This document shows positions 9,685 through 18,802 of a stretch of 64,000 nt of DNA, piece after piece. This stretch comes from Synechococcus sp. CBW1107 (lineage in GTDB: Bacteria > Cyanobacteriota > Cyanobacteriia > PCC-6307 > Cyanobiaceae). Position 1 is the stretch's first letter; each line of letters starts with the position of its first letter. The notes under the pieces were generated by a model, which searched no databases, was not told where the DNA came from, and worked only from the letters and a program-made list of their open reading frames with translations. Position numbers and translations under genes: made by a program. Location: positions 558,001-622,000 of the forward strand of contig NZ_CP064908.1 of NCBI RefSeq assembly GCF_015841355.1, read 5' to 3'.

Positions 9685-9966
9685 TCAGAGCGGCTCGGCC
9701 CGGGAGACGAAGCCAACCCCTCCGTAGTACTCCAGGATCGGCCGCAGCCCCTGGCGGAGTGTCTCGAGCGCCTCGCTCTCGCAGAACACGATCACGTGGA
9801 CATTGGCGCCCAGACCGCTGAACTCCATCGACTCCGAGACGGAGCCATGGGGCCCACGGCCCGTGACATGACGATCCACCGAGTAGCCGGGAGCACCGGC
9901 GGCATCGATCAGGCGCACCACCCGCTCGAGTTCCCGTTCACTGCAGATGAGATCGAGGCGTTGCAT
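9685..9966 (-). CDS. sbtB: PII-like regulator of SbtA
   Basis: A 93-residue PII-fold protein. SbtB binds adenyl nucleotides including cAMP and c-di-AMP and gates the bicarbonate transporter SbtA. The family block 'GYSVDRHVTGRGPHG' (about 28-42) precedes the T-loop, followed by the second ferredoxin-like repeat ending 'YYGGVGFVSRAEPL'. The C-terminal CGPxGC redox hairpin described for Synechocystis SbtB is absent; the chain stops after about five residues. It lies 27 bp downstream of sbtA, and that pairing makes the assignment firm. Confidence 0.92.
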   Translation of the reverse strand: MQRLDLICSERELERVVRLIDAAGAPGYSVDRHVTGRGPHGSVSESMEFSGLGANVHVIVFCESEALETLRQGLRPILEYYGGVGFVSRAEPL

Positions 9967-9993
9967 GGCAAGGGCCGGACAGTCGGAAAGGGG

Positions 9994-10989
9994 TCAGACG
10001 GCAGGGATGACGAGCCTCACCATCGCCATGTAGAGCGGGATGCCCACGACGATGTTGAACGGGAAGGTCACCCCCAGAGCGGTGGAGATGTAGAGGCTGG
10101 GGCTGGCCTGGGGCACGGTCATCCGCATCGCCGCTGGCACGGCGATGTAGGAGGCACTGGCGCTGAGCACCATGAACAGCAGGGCATCCCCCTGAGGAAG
10201 CCCCAGCATCCATGACACCGCCAGTCCCACCCCGGCATTGAACAGGGGCATGAGCAGGGCGAAGCCGATCAGGAAGGCCCCGGCCTGCCTGAGATCCCCC
10301 ACCCGCTGGGCCGCCACGATGCCCATGTCGAGGAGGAAGAAGCTGAGGGCTCCGTAGAAGAGCTCGCCGGTGAAGGGCTCCATCTTGCCCAGCCCCGACG
10401 GACTGAAGGCCGCCACCAGCCCCCCGATCACCAGGCTGCCCACCAGCAGCAGCACGGAGCTGTTCAGAAAGGCCTCATGCAGGAGTGAGCCCCAGCGGAT
10501 CCCCTCCCGGGGTTGTTCGGCCGCTGCGCTGGAGGCCAGCTTCACCAGCAGCAGGCCGACGATGATCGCAGGGGATTCCATCAGCGCCAGGGCCGCCACC
10601 ATGAAGCCGTCATGAGGCATGCCGGTGAGGCCCAGGAAGCTCTCGGCCGTGATGAAGGTGACGGCGCTGATGGAGCCGTAGGTGGCGGCGATGGCCGCCG
10701 CATTGAAGGTGTCGAGCTGGCGCCTGAGCACCAGGAAGCTGTAGAGCGGCACCAGGGCCGACATCAGCATCGCCGCCACGATCGTGCTGATCACCTGGGG
10801 ACCGAGGCCGCTGTGGAGCAACTCCACACCCCCCTTGAAACCGATCGCCAGCAGCAGGTAGAGGGAGAACAGCTTCGGCAGTGGTGCCGGGATCTCCAGA
10901 TCGGAGCCCACCAGCACGGCGATCACCCCGAGGGCGAAGAACAGCACCGGCGGTGAGAGCAGATTCTGCAGAACCAGGCTGGTCTCCAT
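9994..10989 (-). CDS. sbtA: Sodium-dependent bicarbonate transporter
   Basis: A 331-residue permease, about ten hydrophobic helices, that imports HCO3- with Na+ for the CO2-concentrating mechanism. Recognised from 'LLAIGFKGGVELLHSG' in the first half, 'ATYGSISAVTFITAE' and 'LMESPAIIVGLLL' in the middle, and the matching block of the inverted repeat ('LSASASYIAVPAAMRMT') near the end. The charged loop between the halves (about 180-195) is short. Start ATG at 10989 gives the expected N-terminus. Regulation by CO2 supply is usual for the family; a small inverted repeat 23 bp upstream of the start is a possible site. Confidence 0.95.
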   Translation of the reverse strand: METSLVLQNLLSPPVLFFALGVIAVLVGSDLEIPAPLPKLFSLYLLLAIGFKGGVELLHSGLGPQVISTIVAAMLMSALVPLYSFLVLRRQLDTFNAAAIAATYGSISAVTFITAESFLGLTGMPHDGFMVAALALMESPAIIVGLLLVKLASSAAAEQPREGIRWGSLLHEAFLNSSVLLLVGSLVIGGLVAAFSPSGLGKMEPFTGELFYGALSFFLLDMGIVAAQRVGDLRQAGAFLIGFALLMPLFNAGVGLAVSWMLGLPQGDALLFMVLSASASYIAVPAAMRMTVPQASPSLYISTALGVTFPFNIVVGIPLYMAMVRLVIPAV

Positions 10990-11011
10990 TCCGGCGCCCG
11001 GTGCGTGATCG

Positions 11012-11030
11012 ACTCTGTGGAACGCAGAGT
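11012..11030 (-). promoter_or_regulatory. Inverted repeat in the sbtA leader
   Basis: Arms ACTCTG (11012-11017) and CAGAGT (11025-11030) with a 7-base spacer, 23 bp before the sbtA ATG. It could be an operator or a small leader hairpin. The 164-bp leuA-operon/sbtA gap also holds a short purine-rich repeat of GTCGTG units at about 11121-11150 and an AT-richer patch near 11083-11092 that may hold the promoter. Nothing else is visible in the gap. Confidence 0.3.
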
Positions 11031-11153
11031 ACCGAGGGCTGCACCAACCCCAGCGGCAGCGATGCGGTTTGTTCGCACAGGAAATAATCCCCGCCCGTGG
11101 ACCCGGAGGGCAGGAGAGCTGGTCGTCGTCGTGGTCGTGGTCGTGGTCGGGCC

Positions 11154-11987
11154 TCAGCCCTTCACCGCATCACCGCTGGCGCTGGGAAGGATGTAGCGCT
11201 GAAGCAGCACGAACAGCACCAGCACCGGCAGGATCGAGACCACCGATCCTGCCGCCACCAGGCGCCAGTCGAGGGAGAAGCTGCTGGCCAGTTGCTGCAG
11301 TCCCAGGGGCAGGGTGTAGAGCCTGGGGTCGTCGAGGATCACCAGAGGCCAGAGGAAGTCGCTCCAGGTGCCGATGAACACGAACATCGCCAGGGTGATC
11401 AGATCGGCCCGGGCTGCGGGAATCATCACGTTCCACCATTCCCCGACGGGTGTGCAGCCATCGATGCGGGCCGCCTCCTCCAGTTCCACCGGCACCCCGA
11501 GAAAACTCTGGCGCAGCAGAAAGATGCCGAAGGCCGTGGCGGCCTGGGGCACGATCAAGGCCCAGAGGGTGTTTCTCAGACCCAGCTGCACCATCATCAG
11601 GTAAAGCGGAATCATCACCACCTGGAAGGGGATCAGGATGGTGGCCACCACCAGGGCCAGCACCAGACCACGGCCGGCGAAGCGCATCCGCGCCAGCGGA
11701 TAGGCCGCCAGCGAACAGAACAGCAGATTTCCCAGCACTGCCAGCAGGCTCACCACCGTGCTGTTGAACAGGTACAGGCCCAGGGGATGGTCGGCGAACA
11801 GGCGGCCATAGGCCTCCAGGCTCGGCTGGGCGGGAATCAGCGACGGCGGGGTGGAGAAGATGTTTTCAGCAGGACTCTTGAGCGAGGTGCTCACCAGCCA
11901 GAGCAGAGGCACCAGCATCAGCAGAGCCAGCAGCAACAGGGCCGCCAGCTGCAGGGCACTCACCCAGAGAGGCCGCTGATGCTTCAC
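11154..11987 (-). CDS. Sugar-type ABC transporter permease (MalG/UgpE-like)
   Basis: A 277-residue inner-membrane permease of the carbohydrate-uptake CUT1 class. Six helices are visible. The EAA loop that contacts the ATPase is '[19 protein letters not shown]' near residue 175. The N-terminal '[11 protein letters not shown]' and the LEAYGRLF segment are usual for MalG/GgtD-like partners. In some cyanobacteria such systems import glucosylglycerol, sucrose or trehalose, but the substrate is not shown here. Its ATG overlaps the leuA stop by 4 bp (ATGA), so it is translated from the leuA message. No partner permease, binding protein or ATPase lies nearby. Confidence 0.88.
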   Translation of the reverse strand: MKHQRPLWVSALQLAALLLLALLMLVPLLWLVSTSLKSPAENIFSTPPSLIPAQPSLEAYGRLFADHPLGLYLFNSTVVSLLAVLGNLLFCSLAAYPLARMRFAGRGLVLALVVATILIPFQVVMIPLYLMMVQLGLRNTLWALIVPQAATAFGIFLLRQSFLGVPVELEEAARIDGCTPVGEWWNVMIPAARADLITLAMFVFIGTWSDFLWPLVILDDPRLYTLPLGLQQLASSFSLDWRLVAAGSVVSILPVLVLFVLLQRYILPSASGDAVKG

Positions 11988-13606
11988 AGCCGCGGCAGCT
12001 CCGCCACCGGCAGAGACGCTTTCTGCGGATGCAGGGGTTGACGCTCCATCCCGTACACCAGGCGGTTCAGGGCATTGACGAAGGCCTGGGCCGCGGCCAC
12101 CACGATGTCGGTGTCAGCGGCATGGCCGGCGTAGAGCACCCCCTGATGGCGCAGGCGGATCGTGACCTCGCCCATGGCATCGATGCCCTCGGTGACCGAC
12201 TTGACGCTGAACTCCACCAGCTCGTTGGGCACCCGCGCCAGGCTGTTGAGGGCCTGGCAGACGGCATCGACCGGACCGGTGCCGATGGCAGCCTCGGTGA
12301 GCTCGGCCCCATCACTGGTCGTGAGGGTGACGGTGGCGGTGGGTTGCAGATGGGTGCCGGTGCTCACCTGCACCAGCTTGAGCACGTAACGGGCCTCGGT
12401 CTGCTGGGCCTGATCGCTCACGATCGCCTCGAGATCCCGGTCGGTGATTTCCCGTTTGCGATCCGCCAGCTCCTTGAAGCGGGTGAACGCGTCGTCGAGG
12501 TCGTCACGCTCGAGGGTGTAGCCGAGATCCTCCAGGCGGGCCCGGAAGGCACTGCGGCCGCTGAGTTTGCCCAGGGAGATGCGGTTGTCGGCGAGGCCGA
12601 TGGTGCGGGCATCGACGATCTCGTAGGTGAGGCGGTTCTTGAGCACACCGTCCTGATGGATGCCGGATTCATGGGCAAAGGCGTTGGCGCCCACGATCGC
12701 CTTGTTGGGCTGCACCGCCATGCCGGTGAGGTTGCTCACCAGGCGGGAGGTCTTGTAGATCTCCTCGGTGCGCACACCGGTGAGGGGCTCCGTGCTGGTG
12801 GCCTCACGGCCCAGGAACGGGTTGAAGTAGCTGCGGCGCACATGCAGGGCCATCACCAGCTCCTCGAGCGAGGCGTTGCCGGCCCGCTCACCGATGCCGT
12901 TGATCGTGCACTCCAGCTGGCGGGCGCCGTTCTTGACCGCCTCAAGGAAGTTGGCGACCGCGAGTCCGAGGTCGTTGTGGCCATGCACCGAGATCACCGC
13001 CTGATCGATGTTGGGCACGTGCCGGTTGATGCCGTCGATCAGGGCGCCGAACTCGGCGGGGGTGGTGTAGCCCACCGTGTCGGGGATGTTGATCGTGGTG
13101 GCACCGGCGGTGATGGCGGCTTCGATCACCTCATGGAGATACTCCGGATCGGAGCGGCCGGCGTCTTCGCAGGAGAATTCCACATCCTCGACGAGGGAGC
13201 GGGCGTAGGCCACCATCTCCGCGGTGATCGCCACCACCTCGGCTCGGGTCTTGCGCAGCTTGTGCTCCAGATGGATGTCGCTGGTGGCGATGAAGGTATG
13301 GATCCGGCGGTGGGCAGCAGGGGCCACCGCTTCGGAGCAGGCCTTGATGTCGCCGCGGGCGGCCCGGGCCAGGCCGCAGATCACCGGACCGTCGGGGGTG
13401 CCGACGGCGGCGGCGATGCGCTGAACCGCGTTGAAATCACCGGGGCTGGCGAAGGGAAAGCCGGCTTCGATGATGTCGACGCGCAAACGGGCCAGCTGGT
13501 GGGCAATCGCCAGCTTCTCCTCCAGGTTGAGGCTGGCCCCGGGGGATTGCTCACCATCCCGGAGGGTGGTGTCGAAGATCAGTACCCGGCCGGGGTCCTT
13601 GGCCAT
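11984..13606 (-). CDS. leuA: 2-isopropylmalate synthase
   Basis: A 540-residue LeuA, condensing acetyl-CoA with 2-oxoisovalerate in the first committed step of leucine synthesis. The metal and active-site signature '[12 protein letters not shown]' is at 12-23, with '[12 protein letters not shown]' and '[13 protein letters not shown]' further on, and the LeuA allosteric domain in the last 130 residues, where leucine feedback acts. ATG at 13606 fits the family N-terminus. The NYN gene upstream on the same strand ends 39 bp before it. No leader peptide or attenuator is seen. The downstream ABC permease overlaps the stop. Confidence 0.96.
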   Translation of the reverse strand: MAKDPGRVLIFDTTLRDGEQSPGASLNLEEKLAIAHQLARLRVDIIEAGFPFASPGDFNAVQRIAAAVGTPDGPVICGLARAARGDIKACSEAVAPAAHRRIHTFIATSDIHLEHKLRKTRAEVVAITAEMVAYARSLVEDVEFSCEDAGRSDPEYLHEVIEAAITAGATTINIPDTVGYTTPAEFGALIDGINRHVPNIDQAVISVHGHNDLGLAVANFLEAVKNGARQLECTINGIGERAGNASLEELVMALHVRRSYFNPFLGREATSTEPLTGVRTEEIYKTSRLVSNLTGMAVQPNKAIVGANAFAHESGIHQDGVLKNRLTYEIVDARTIGLADNRISLGKLSGRSAFRARLEDLGYTLERDDLDDAFTRFKELADRKREITDRDLEAIVSDQAQQTEARYVLKLVQVSTGTHLQPTATVTLTTSDGAELTEAAIGTGPVDAVCQALNSLARVPNELVEFSVKSVTEGIDAMGEVTIRLRHQGVLYAGHAADTDIVVAAAQAFVNALNRLVYGMERQPLHPQKASLPVAELPRL

Positions 13607-13645
13607 GACCGTTGCAAGTCGATGTGACTATGAGTTGAACCGATC

Positions 13646-14317
13646 CTAGAGGGGTGGCGCGATCACCACTTCCCTGGGACCGCTCTCCTGACGATCCTGT
13701 GGACGGCGCACCAGCTCCCGGCTGAGCGGCTCGACCCGCAGGGGACTCTCCGGGTCCCGCTGGAACACCGGAACCTGGGTTGCTTCGGCCTTCTCCAGCT
13801 GCTTGCGCCACCCGGCCAGATCCTGGAAGACATCCACAGCGTTGCGCAGCTCGCGGGGCACCATCCCGTCGGCATTCAGCAACGTGATCCGGATTCCCTT
13901 CGCCCGCAGGGTTTCCACCACCCGTTCCAGATCCCGGCTGCCGCTCAACAGCCAGACCTCATCCAGGCGGTGGGCCACCGTCATCAGATCCAGGCAGATC
14001 TCCACATCCAGATTCGCCCGGGCGAACTGGCGATGATCGGGATCGGTGCCGAATTCCCTCAGGGGCTTGCTGCGAACCGTGTAGCCCAGGCTGGTGAGCG
14101 CATCACGGAACGGCCTCTGATCGGCCGGATCCTTCAGGCCCGTGTACCAGTAGGCACCATCCAGTTCCACGCCGGGGTCGGCGACGGCCAATTCCAGCAA
14201 CCGGCGTGGATCGAAGAACCAGCCCAGCTTCTGCTGGGCGTAGAACATGCCGTGTCCATCCACGATCACCACACGCCGGATCCTGTCGTGATCCACCCGC
14301 AACCCGTCTTGTCTCAT
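13646..14317 (-). CDS. NYN-domain (LabA/DUF88-like) protein
   Basis: A 223-residue protein with a PIN-like NYN fold, a presumed RNase or nucleotide-binding domain; LabA of this superfamily affects clock output in Synechococcus. Acidic residues expected at the metal site are visible: 'VVIVDGHGMFYAQ' (about 16-28), 'VDMTV'-type segment 'NLDVEICLDLMTVAH' (about 104-118) and 'LLSGSRDLERVV' (about 124-135). The C-terminal 55 residues are charged, helical and outside the domain. Start ATG at 14317. It precedes leuA on the same strand. Whether it cleaves RNA is not known from sequence. Confidence 0.85.
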   Translation of the reverse strand: MRQDGLRVDHDRIRRVVIVDGHGMFYAQQKLGWFFDPRRLLELAVADPGVELDGAYWYTGLKDPADQRPFRDALTSLGYTVRSKPLREFGTDPDHRQFARANLDVEICLDLMTVAHRLDEVWLLSGSRDLERVVETLRAKGIRITLLNADGMVPRELRNAVDVFQDLAGWRKQLEKAEATQVPVFQRDPESPLRVEPLSRELVRRPQDRQESGPREVVIAPPL

Positions 14318-14395
14318 CCACTCAGCGTAGAGACGTGTGGCTGTCGGGACTCAACGAAGCGTGCGCCGTAAGGTGGCCTCATTGATGGATGGTCG

Positions 14396-16006
14396 ATGGC
14401 CACCGGCACCCTGGCCCTGGTCCTTCATGCCCATCTCCCCTTCGTCCGGGACAGCCAGCCGGGCTCCCTGGAGGAGGACTGGTACTTCCAGGCCCTGCTC
14501 GAGAGCTATCTGCCGCTGCTCCAGGTGCTGGAAGCCAGCCGGGATGATCCCAGCCAGCACCCCTGCCTCAGCCTCGGGCTCTCGCCCACCCTGCTCAGCC
14601 TGATCAGCGATCCCGTGCTGAGCGCGCGCTTCCCCGACTGGCTCGCCCAGCGTCAGCGATTGCTGCGTCACGCCCCCTCCAGCCACCGCGCCGCCGCCAG
14701 CGCCCTGGCCGACACCCTGGAGAACACCCGCCAGAGCTGGATCGCAAGCGGCGGTCAGCTGCTGCACCGCTTCCGCCAGTTGCAGCAGGACGGGGTGCTC
14801 GACCTGCTCACCTGCGCCGCGACCCACGGCTACCTGCCGCTCCTGCGCCACAGTCCCGAAGCCGTGCGAGCCCAGCTCATCAATGCCGTGCGGGAGCACC
14901 AGCGCTTGCTGGGGGAGCGCCCGCTGGGCATCTGGCTGCCGGAGTGCGCCTATTACGAAGGTCTCGATCTGCTGCTGCGGCAGTGCGGCCTGCGTTATTC
15001 CGTTCTCGACGCCCATGGCCTGCTGCATGCACTGCCCAGGCCTCGCTATGGGGTGTACGCGCCGATCTGCTCGCCTGCGGGCATCGCCTTCTTCGCCCGC
15101 GATGGCGCCGCCACCCTGCCGGTGTGGTCGGCCTCGGAAGGATATCCAGGGGATGGCGCCTACAGGGAGTTTCACCGTGACCTGGGCTGGGATCTGCCCG
15201 AAGCCGAGCTGCACGCCCATGGCATCACGAGCTCACGGCCCCTGGGGCTGAAACTGCACCGGGTCAGCAGCCAGGGCTCGCCACTCGATCAGAAATTGCC
15301 CTACGAACCGAAGGCAGCGGCCAGTCGGACCATGGAGCACGCCAGCGACTACCTGGCCGGCCGCAGCGAGGAGCTGGCGTCCCTCGCCGCGGCCATGGCA
15401 CGCCCCCCCCTGCTGGTGGCCCCCTTCGACGCGGAGTTGTTCGGCCACTGGTGGTACGAGGGGCCCCTGTTTCTCGCCGAACTGTTTCGCCAGGGGCCTG
15501 CCGCTGGCGTGGCATTCAGCAGCCTTCGCGGAGCCCTCGAGCGCGAGGAGCCCCTGCAGATCTGCCGGCCGTCCCCCTCGAGCTGGGGGCAGGGTGGGTA
15601 TCACCACTACTGGCTCCACCAGAGCAATGCCTGGGTGGTGCCGGAATGGCATCGGGCTTCCGCGGCGATGGTCAAGCAGGTGAATCGCGGCGTGGCCTCG
15701 GAGCGCCAGCGGCGGCTGCTCACCCAGGCGGGTCGGGAGCTGCTGCTGGCTCAGAGCTCAGACTGGAGTTTCATCCTCCGGGCCGGCACCACCACCACTC
15801 TGGCCCGGGAGCGGATTCACCGCCATCTCGACCGTTTCTGGCGGCTGATGCATGCCATCGACACCGGCGCGGACTTGCCCGAGGGCTGGCTCGAGGCCAT
15901 CGAGGCCGAGGATGGTCTGTTCCCCCAGCTGAACGCGGCGGACTGGGCCAGTGTCAGCGCCCAGCCACCCTCTCCACCCGACGAGCGCCCCCTCACCCAT
16001 GCCTGA
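14396..16006 (+). CDS. GH57 1,4-alpha-glucan branching enzyme-like protein
   Basis: A 536-residue glycoside hydrolase of family 57 with the C-terminal DUF1957 domain typical of bacterial GH57 branching enzymes, which form alpha-1,6 links in glycogen. 'LVLHAHLPFVR' at the N-terminus, 'GIWLPECAYYEG' with the likely nucleophile Glu183, and 'APFDAELFGHWWYEG' with the likely acid Asp345 are present. The length matches the family. Start ATG at 14396, 79 bp from the divergent NYN gene. Its final 8 bp overlap the start of the acyltransferase pseudogene. A GH13-type GlgB may exist elsewhere, so the two roles cannot be separated here. Confidence 0.9.
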   Translation: MATGTLALVLHAHLPFVRDSQPGSLEEDWYFQALLESYLPLLQVLEASRDDPSQHPCLSLGLSPTLLSLISDPVLSARFPDWLAQRQRLLRHAPSSHRAAASALADTLENTRQSWIASGGQLLHRFRQLQQDGVLDLLTCAATHGYLPLLRHSPEAVRAQLINAVREHQRLLGERPLGIWLPECAYYEGLDLLLRQCGLRYSVLDAHGLLHALPRPRYGVYAPICSPAGIAFFARDGAATLPVWSASEGYPGDGAYREFHRDLGWDLPEAELHAHGITSSRPLGLKLHRVSSQGSPLDQKLPYEPKAAASRTMEHASDYLAGRSEELASLAAAMARPPLLVAPFDAELFGHWWYEGPLFLAELFRQGPAAGVAFSSLRGALEREEPLQICRPSPSSWGQGGYHHYWLHQSNAWVVPEWHRASAAMVKQVNRGVASERQRRLLTQAGRELLLAQSSDWSFILRAGTTTTLARERIHRHLDRFWRLMHAIDTGADLPEGWLEAIEAEDGLFPQLNAADWASVSAQPPSPPDERPLTHA

Positions 16007-17030
16007 GCAACAGCCTCTGATCATGCCGGCTCCACGCCAGCGCAATCAGGCCATCGATCTGATGCGGGCCACCTGCATCCTCTGGATCGTCGGTTTCTGG
16101 CACCCGCTGGGCTAAGCCGGATCGATCGATGGCTACAAGAACGACCTCACTGACCGGTTGACCGTGGTGGTGCTGGGCAGTTCGTGTTCATCTCCGGGCA
16201 TCGGATCGGCAGGTCCCTGATCACCAATGCCGCCGCACTGTGGACGTTCTACCTGCGGCGGATGATCCGGATCTATCCCCCTACCTGGCGGCACTGCTGC
16301 TCGTCGATCTCTTCGGGCTGCTCAAGCCTTGGCAGTTCGTCGGGGCGGCGCTGCTGAGCTCCGGTTTCAGCCTGGAGCCTCCCCTGACCCTCTGGTACAT
16401 CTCGATGATCGGGGTGTTCTCCCTGCTGGCGCCGATGCTGCTGCTGGCGCACAGCTGGGCCAGACCCCCGGCGATGGACATCCAGCCCCCAGGTGATGGG
16501 TGTCGGGATCATCGGCCTCAACGTGATGCTGGGCAAGCTTCTGGAGAGTGGGGGGCATCGCCTGTTCCTCTACTTCCCGTCCTTCTTGGCCGGCCATCTG
16601 CTCTCCCCGGCACTGGTGGAACCGAGGGTGAGAGGCCGCACCGTCGCCCTCACGGGCCTGGCCTCGGTGACGGCGCGCCTGTTCTCCTCCCATCACAAGG
16701 GCAGGATCGACTCAAGCCTCGATGCCATCCCCCTGGCGGTGTTCGGCCCGTTGCTGGCTTTTCCGGTCTGTGAGCGCTGGGGCCGCCATCTGCTGCGTCT
16801 GCCCCCCCCTGATCCTGGCGGTCAGCACCGCCGGTTTCGTCATGGATCGCTTTCACCGGCCGATCTGTCTGCTGCTCACCACCCACGGATTCCCGAGCAG
16901 CGCGCCACTCCAGCTCAGCGTGTTGCTCCTGCTGACCCTGCCGGTGATTGTGGCGGTCTCCTGGAAGGGGCAGGACCTCGACGACGCCGCGGTGCGAGGG
17001 TGGCAGACTCCAGCGTTCGCCGCTGGCTGA
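15999..17030 (+). pseudogene. Decayed acyltransferase-3 family gene
   Basis: A broken membrane acyltransferase of the acyltransferase-3 type, readable only by switching frames. From ATG 15999: 'QAIDLMRATCILWIVGFWH' then TAA at 16113 where a Tyr codon is likely. The same frame continues 'GYKNDLTDRLTVVVLG', then shifts near 16180 to 'FVFISGHRIGRSLI' and 'FYLRRMIRIYPP'. It shifts again in a C-run near 16276-16281 to 'YLAALLLVDLFGLLKPWQFV', near 16460-16500 to 'LFLYFPSFLAGHLLSPALVE', and in a C8 run near 16800-16808 to the last helices ending at 17030. One nonsense and about four frameshifts make this a clear pseudogene. Such enzymes modify exported glycans; the original substrate is unknown. Confidence 0.88.
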
Positions 17031-17105
17031 AGAACTCCGTCACCAGCCCGGGTACGCTTCCTAATAAGGACTTCCTCGGGCTTGTCAGACCCAGGGCCTC
17101 CAGCC

Positions 17106-17549
17106 ATGTACTCCCATCTGCTCGTCCCCATCGACGGATCCGACGTCTCCGTGAAAGCCGTTCACGGAGCCGTGGCCTTCGCCAAGGAGATGGGTGCGCG
17201 CATCACTTTCTTCAATGCCCGCAGTGTTCTGCCGGTGTCGATGGTGGGAACCGGAACGATGCTGGATGCCGGCACGCTGGAGCACCTCAGCCTCGTGGCG
17301 AGGGAAAACGCCGAACGGATTCTGGCTGAGGCCCAGGCCGTGGCCGAGAGCGCCGGGGTGCCCTGCAGCAGTGAGGGGGTGATCAACGATCTGCCCCATG
17401 AGGCGATCATCGAGGCGGCCGCTCGCCATGGCTGCGATCTGATCTTCATGGCCTCCCATGGACGCCGCGGCCTCAGCGGCCTGTTGCTGGGCAGCCAGAC
17501 CCAGAGGGTGCTGATCCATGCCGACCTGCCGGTCCTGGTGTTCCGTTGA
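17106..17549 (+). CDS. Universal stress protein, UspA family
   Basis: A 147-residue single-domain Usp. 'LLVPIDGSDVSVKA' at the N-terminus and the nucleotide-binding signature 'ASHGRRGLSGLLLGSQTQRV' near 115-134 (GxxG...GS) indicate the ATP-binding subtype. I use the ATG at 17106; an upstream in-frame start would add eight residues that do not fit the family. It stands alone after the pseudogene and is convergent with crtL, 15 bp apart. Role in general stress is inferred from family. Confidence 0.9.
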   Translation: MYSHLLVPIDGSDVSVKAVHGAVAFAKEMGARITFFNARSVLPVSMVGTGTMLDAGTLEHLSLVARENAERILAEAQAVAESAGVPCSSEGVINDLPHEAIIEAAARHGCDLIFMASHGRRGLSGLLLGSQTQRVLIHADLPVLVFR

Positions 17550-17564
17550 GCGGTTGCGGGACAG

Positions 17565-18779
17565 CTAACCCCGCACGGCCCGCCAGAGCAAGGCGGCTTC
17601 GCGCCCTTTCGGTTGCATCAGCCCCCAGCGCACATCGGCCGGTGCCTGGGCGAACAGGCGCACCATCGCCGCCACCAGCTCGCCGAGGCTGAGGGTATTG
17701 GTCAGGAATCCGTACCACTCCCGCTCGGGCAGGGCGAAAAAGGTGGTGAAGAACTGGCGCAGGTCCCGCTCCGAGAAACGCATCAGCTTCTCCAGGCCAA
17801 ACTGGTAGATGCCGTGCTTGCGCACCAGCTCCGGGGTCCAGAGGGCACCCCAGGCGATCTCGGCCACCTGGGCGGCGGACTGATCAGGCCTGGCCAGGGC
17901 GGCGGCAATGGCAGCCGCCAGGCCTGGAGCGCGCCGCAGCAGCGAGCCCACCATGTAGCCCGAAGCGGGGTGCACCAGGCTGGCGGCCCCTCCAAAGCCC
18001 AGCACCCGCTGGCTGAGGTCGGGCAGGGGCAGGTTCATCGGGAACAGGCAGCGCTCCTCATGCTCCACCTGCAGCACCGCCACGCCCCGGTGGGCCAGCC
18101 TCCTCAGCAGGCGACCCCGGAGCACCTCGATCGGCACCGGCGGTGCCAGGGCCAGGGAGGTTTCCTCCACGAAAAAGCGCCCCCCGCCCAGGTCCATGGC
18201 GTACAGGAAGGTCGGCGGACCCTCGCGCTCCTCCGGGCTCAGATGATCGCTGCGATAGTCCATCAGCACGAACTGGCCCGGTGGTACCGGAGCTGCCGTG
18301 AAGAAGCCCACGATCCCGTAGGCCGCCTGTACAGCCACGGGCCCCAGGACCGGCCGGCGCACGAAGACGGGGTCGTGGCCAGTGGTGTCGATCACCAGGC
18401 GGGCCCTGATCACCTCCCCCTGCCGGGTGGTCACCTGGGACCCCTGCGGGTCGTGGATCAGCTCAGCGGCCAGTCCCCGCTTCCAGTCCATGCCGGAGCA
18501 GCGCCCCAGCCAGTGGTCCTGGAGTTTCGCGCGATCAAACAGGCCATAATCGTGGCTGAGAGCCACAGGGTCGGCACCGAAATAACTGACACAGTTCGAC
18601 CAGCGATGCTCCAGCAGATGGGAGAGCTGGAGCTGATCCAGCTCGGGAGCCCAGATGCCGTAGGTGTTCTGCCATGGGCTGGCTGGATCGCCTGCGGCCA
18701 GCCCTGTGACCCGCAGGCCGAGGGAGACGAGCTCACTGGCGATGGCCAGCCCTGCCGGACCGGCCCCGAGCACCAGCAC
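17565..18779 (-). CDS. crtL: Lycopene cyclase, plant-type CrtL family
   Basis: A 404-residue FAD-dependent cyclase that forms beta (or epsilon) rings on lycopene. The dinucleotide fold 'VLVLGAGPAGLAIASELV' opens the protein. Family blocks are seen at 'QNTYGIWAPELD', 'DYRSDHLSPEE', 'FFVEETSLA' and 'FGGAASLVHPASGYMVG'. The beta versus epsilon type is not decided from motifs. The start is a GTG at 18779; the ATG two bases earlier is out of frame. It lies 23 bp after gyrA on the same strand, so it is probably co-transcribed with it. Confidence 0.9.
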   Translation of the reverse strand: MLVLGAGPAGLAIASELVSLGLRVTGLAAGDPASPWQNTYGIWAPELDQLQLSHLLEHRWSNCVSYFGADPVALSHDYGLFDRAKLQDHWLGRCSGMDWKRGLAAELIHDPQGSQVTTRQGEVIRARLVIDTTGHDPVFVRRPVLGPVAVQAAYGIVGFFTAAPVPPGQFVLMDYRSDHLSPEEREGPPTFLYAMDLGGGRFFVEETSLALAPPVPIEVLRGRLLRRLAHRGVAVLQVEHEERCLFPMNLPLPDLSQRVLGFGGAASLVHPASGYMVGSLLRRAPGLAAAIAAALARPDQSAAQVAEIAWGALWTPELVRKHGIYQFGLEKLMRFSERDLRQFFTTFFALPEREWYGFLTNTLSLGELVAAMVRLFAQAPADVRWGLMQPKGREAALLWRAVRG

Positions 18780-18802
18780 ATCGGCCGCGGCGGCGGGAAG
18801 CG

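Noticed and set aside
11121-11150. GTCGTG tandem units as a possible CRISPR or origin repeat
   Set aside because: Unit is 6 bp, without spacers; a simple sequence repeat.
12029-13627. 532-codon open frame on the plus strand opposite leuA
   Set aside because: It mirrors leuA, has Gly/His/Asp-rich low-complexity translation, and no family motif; high GC keeps antisense frames open.
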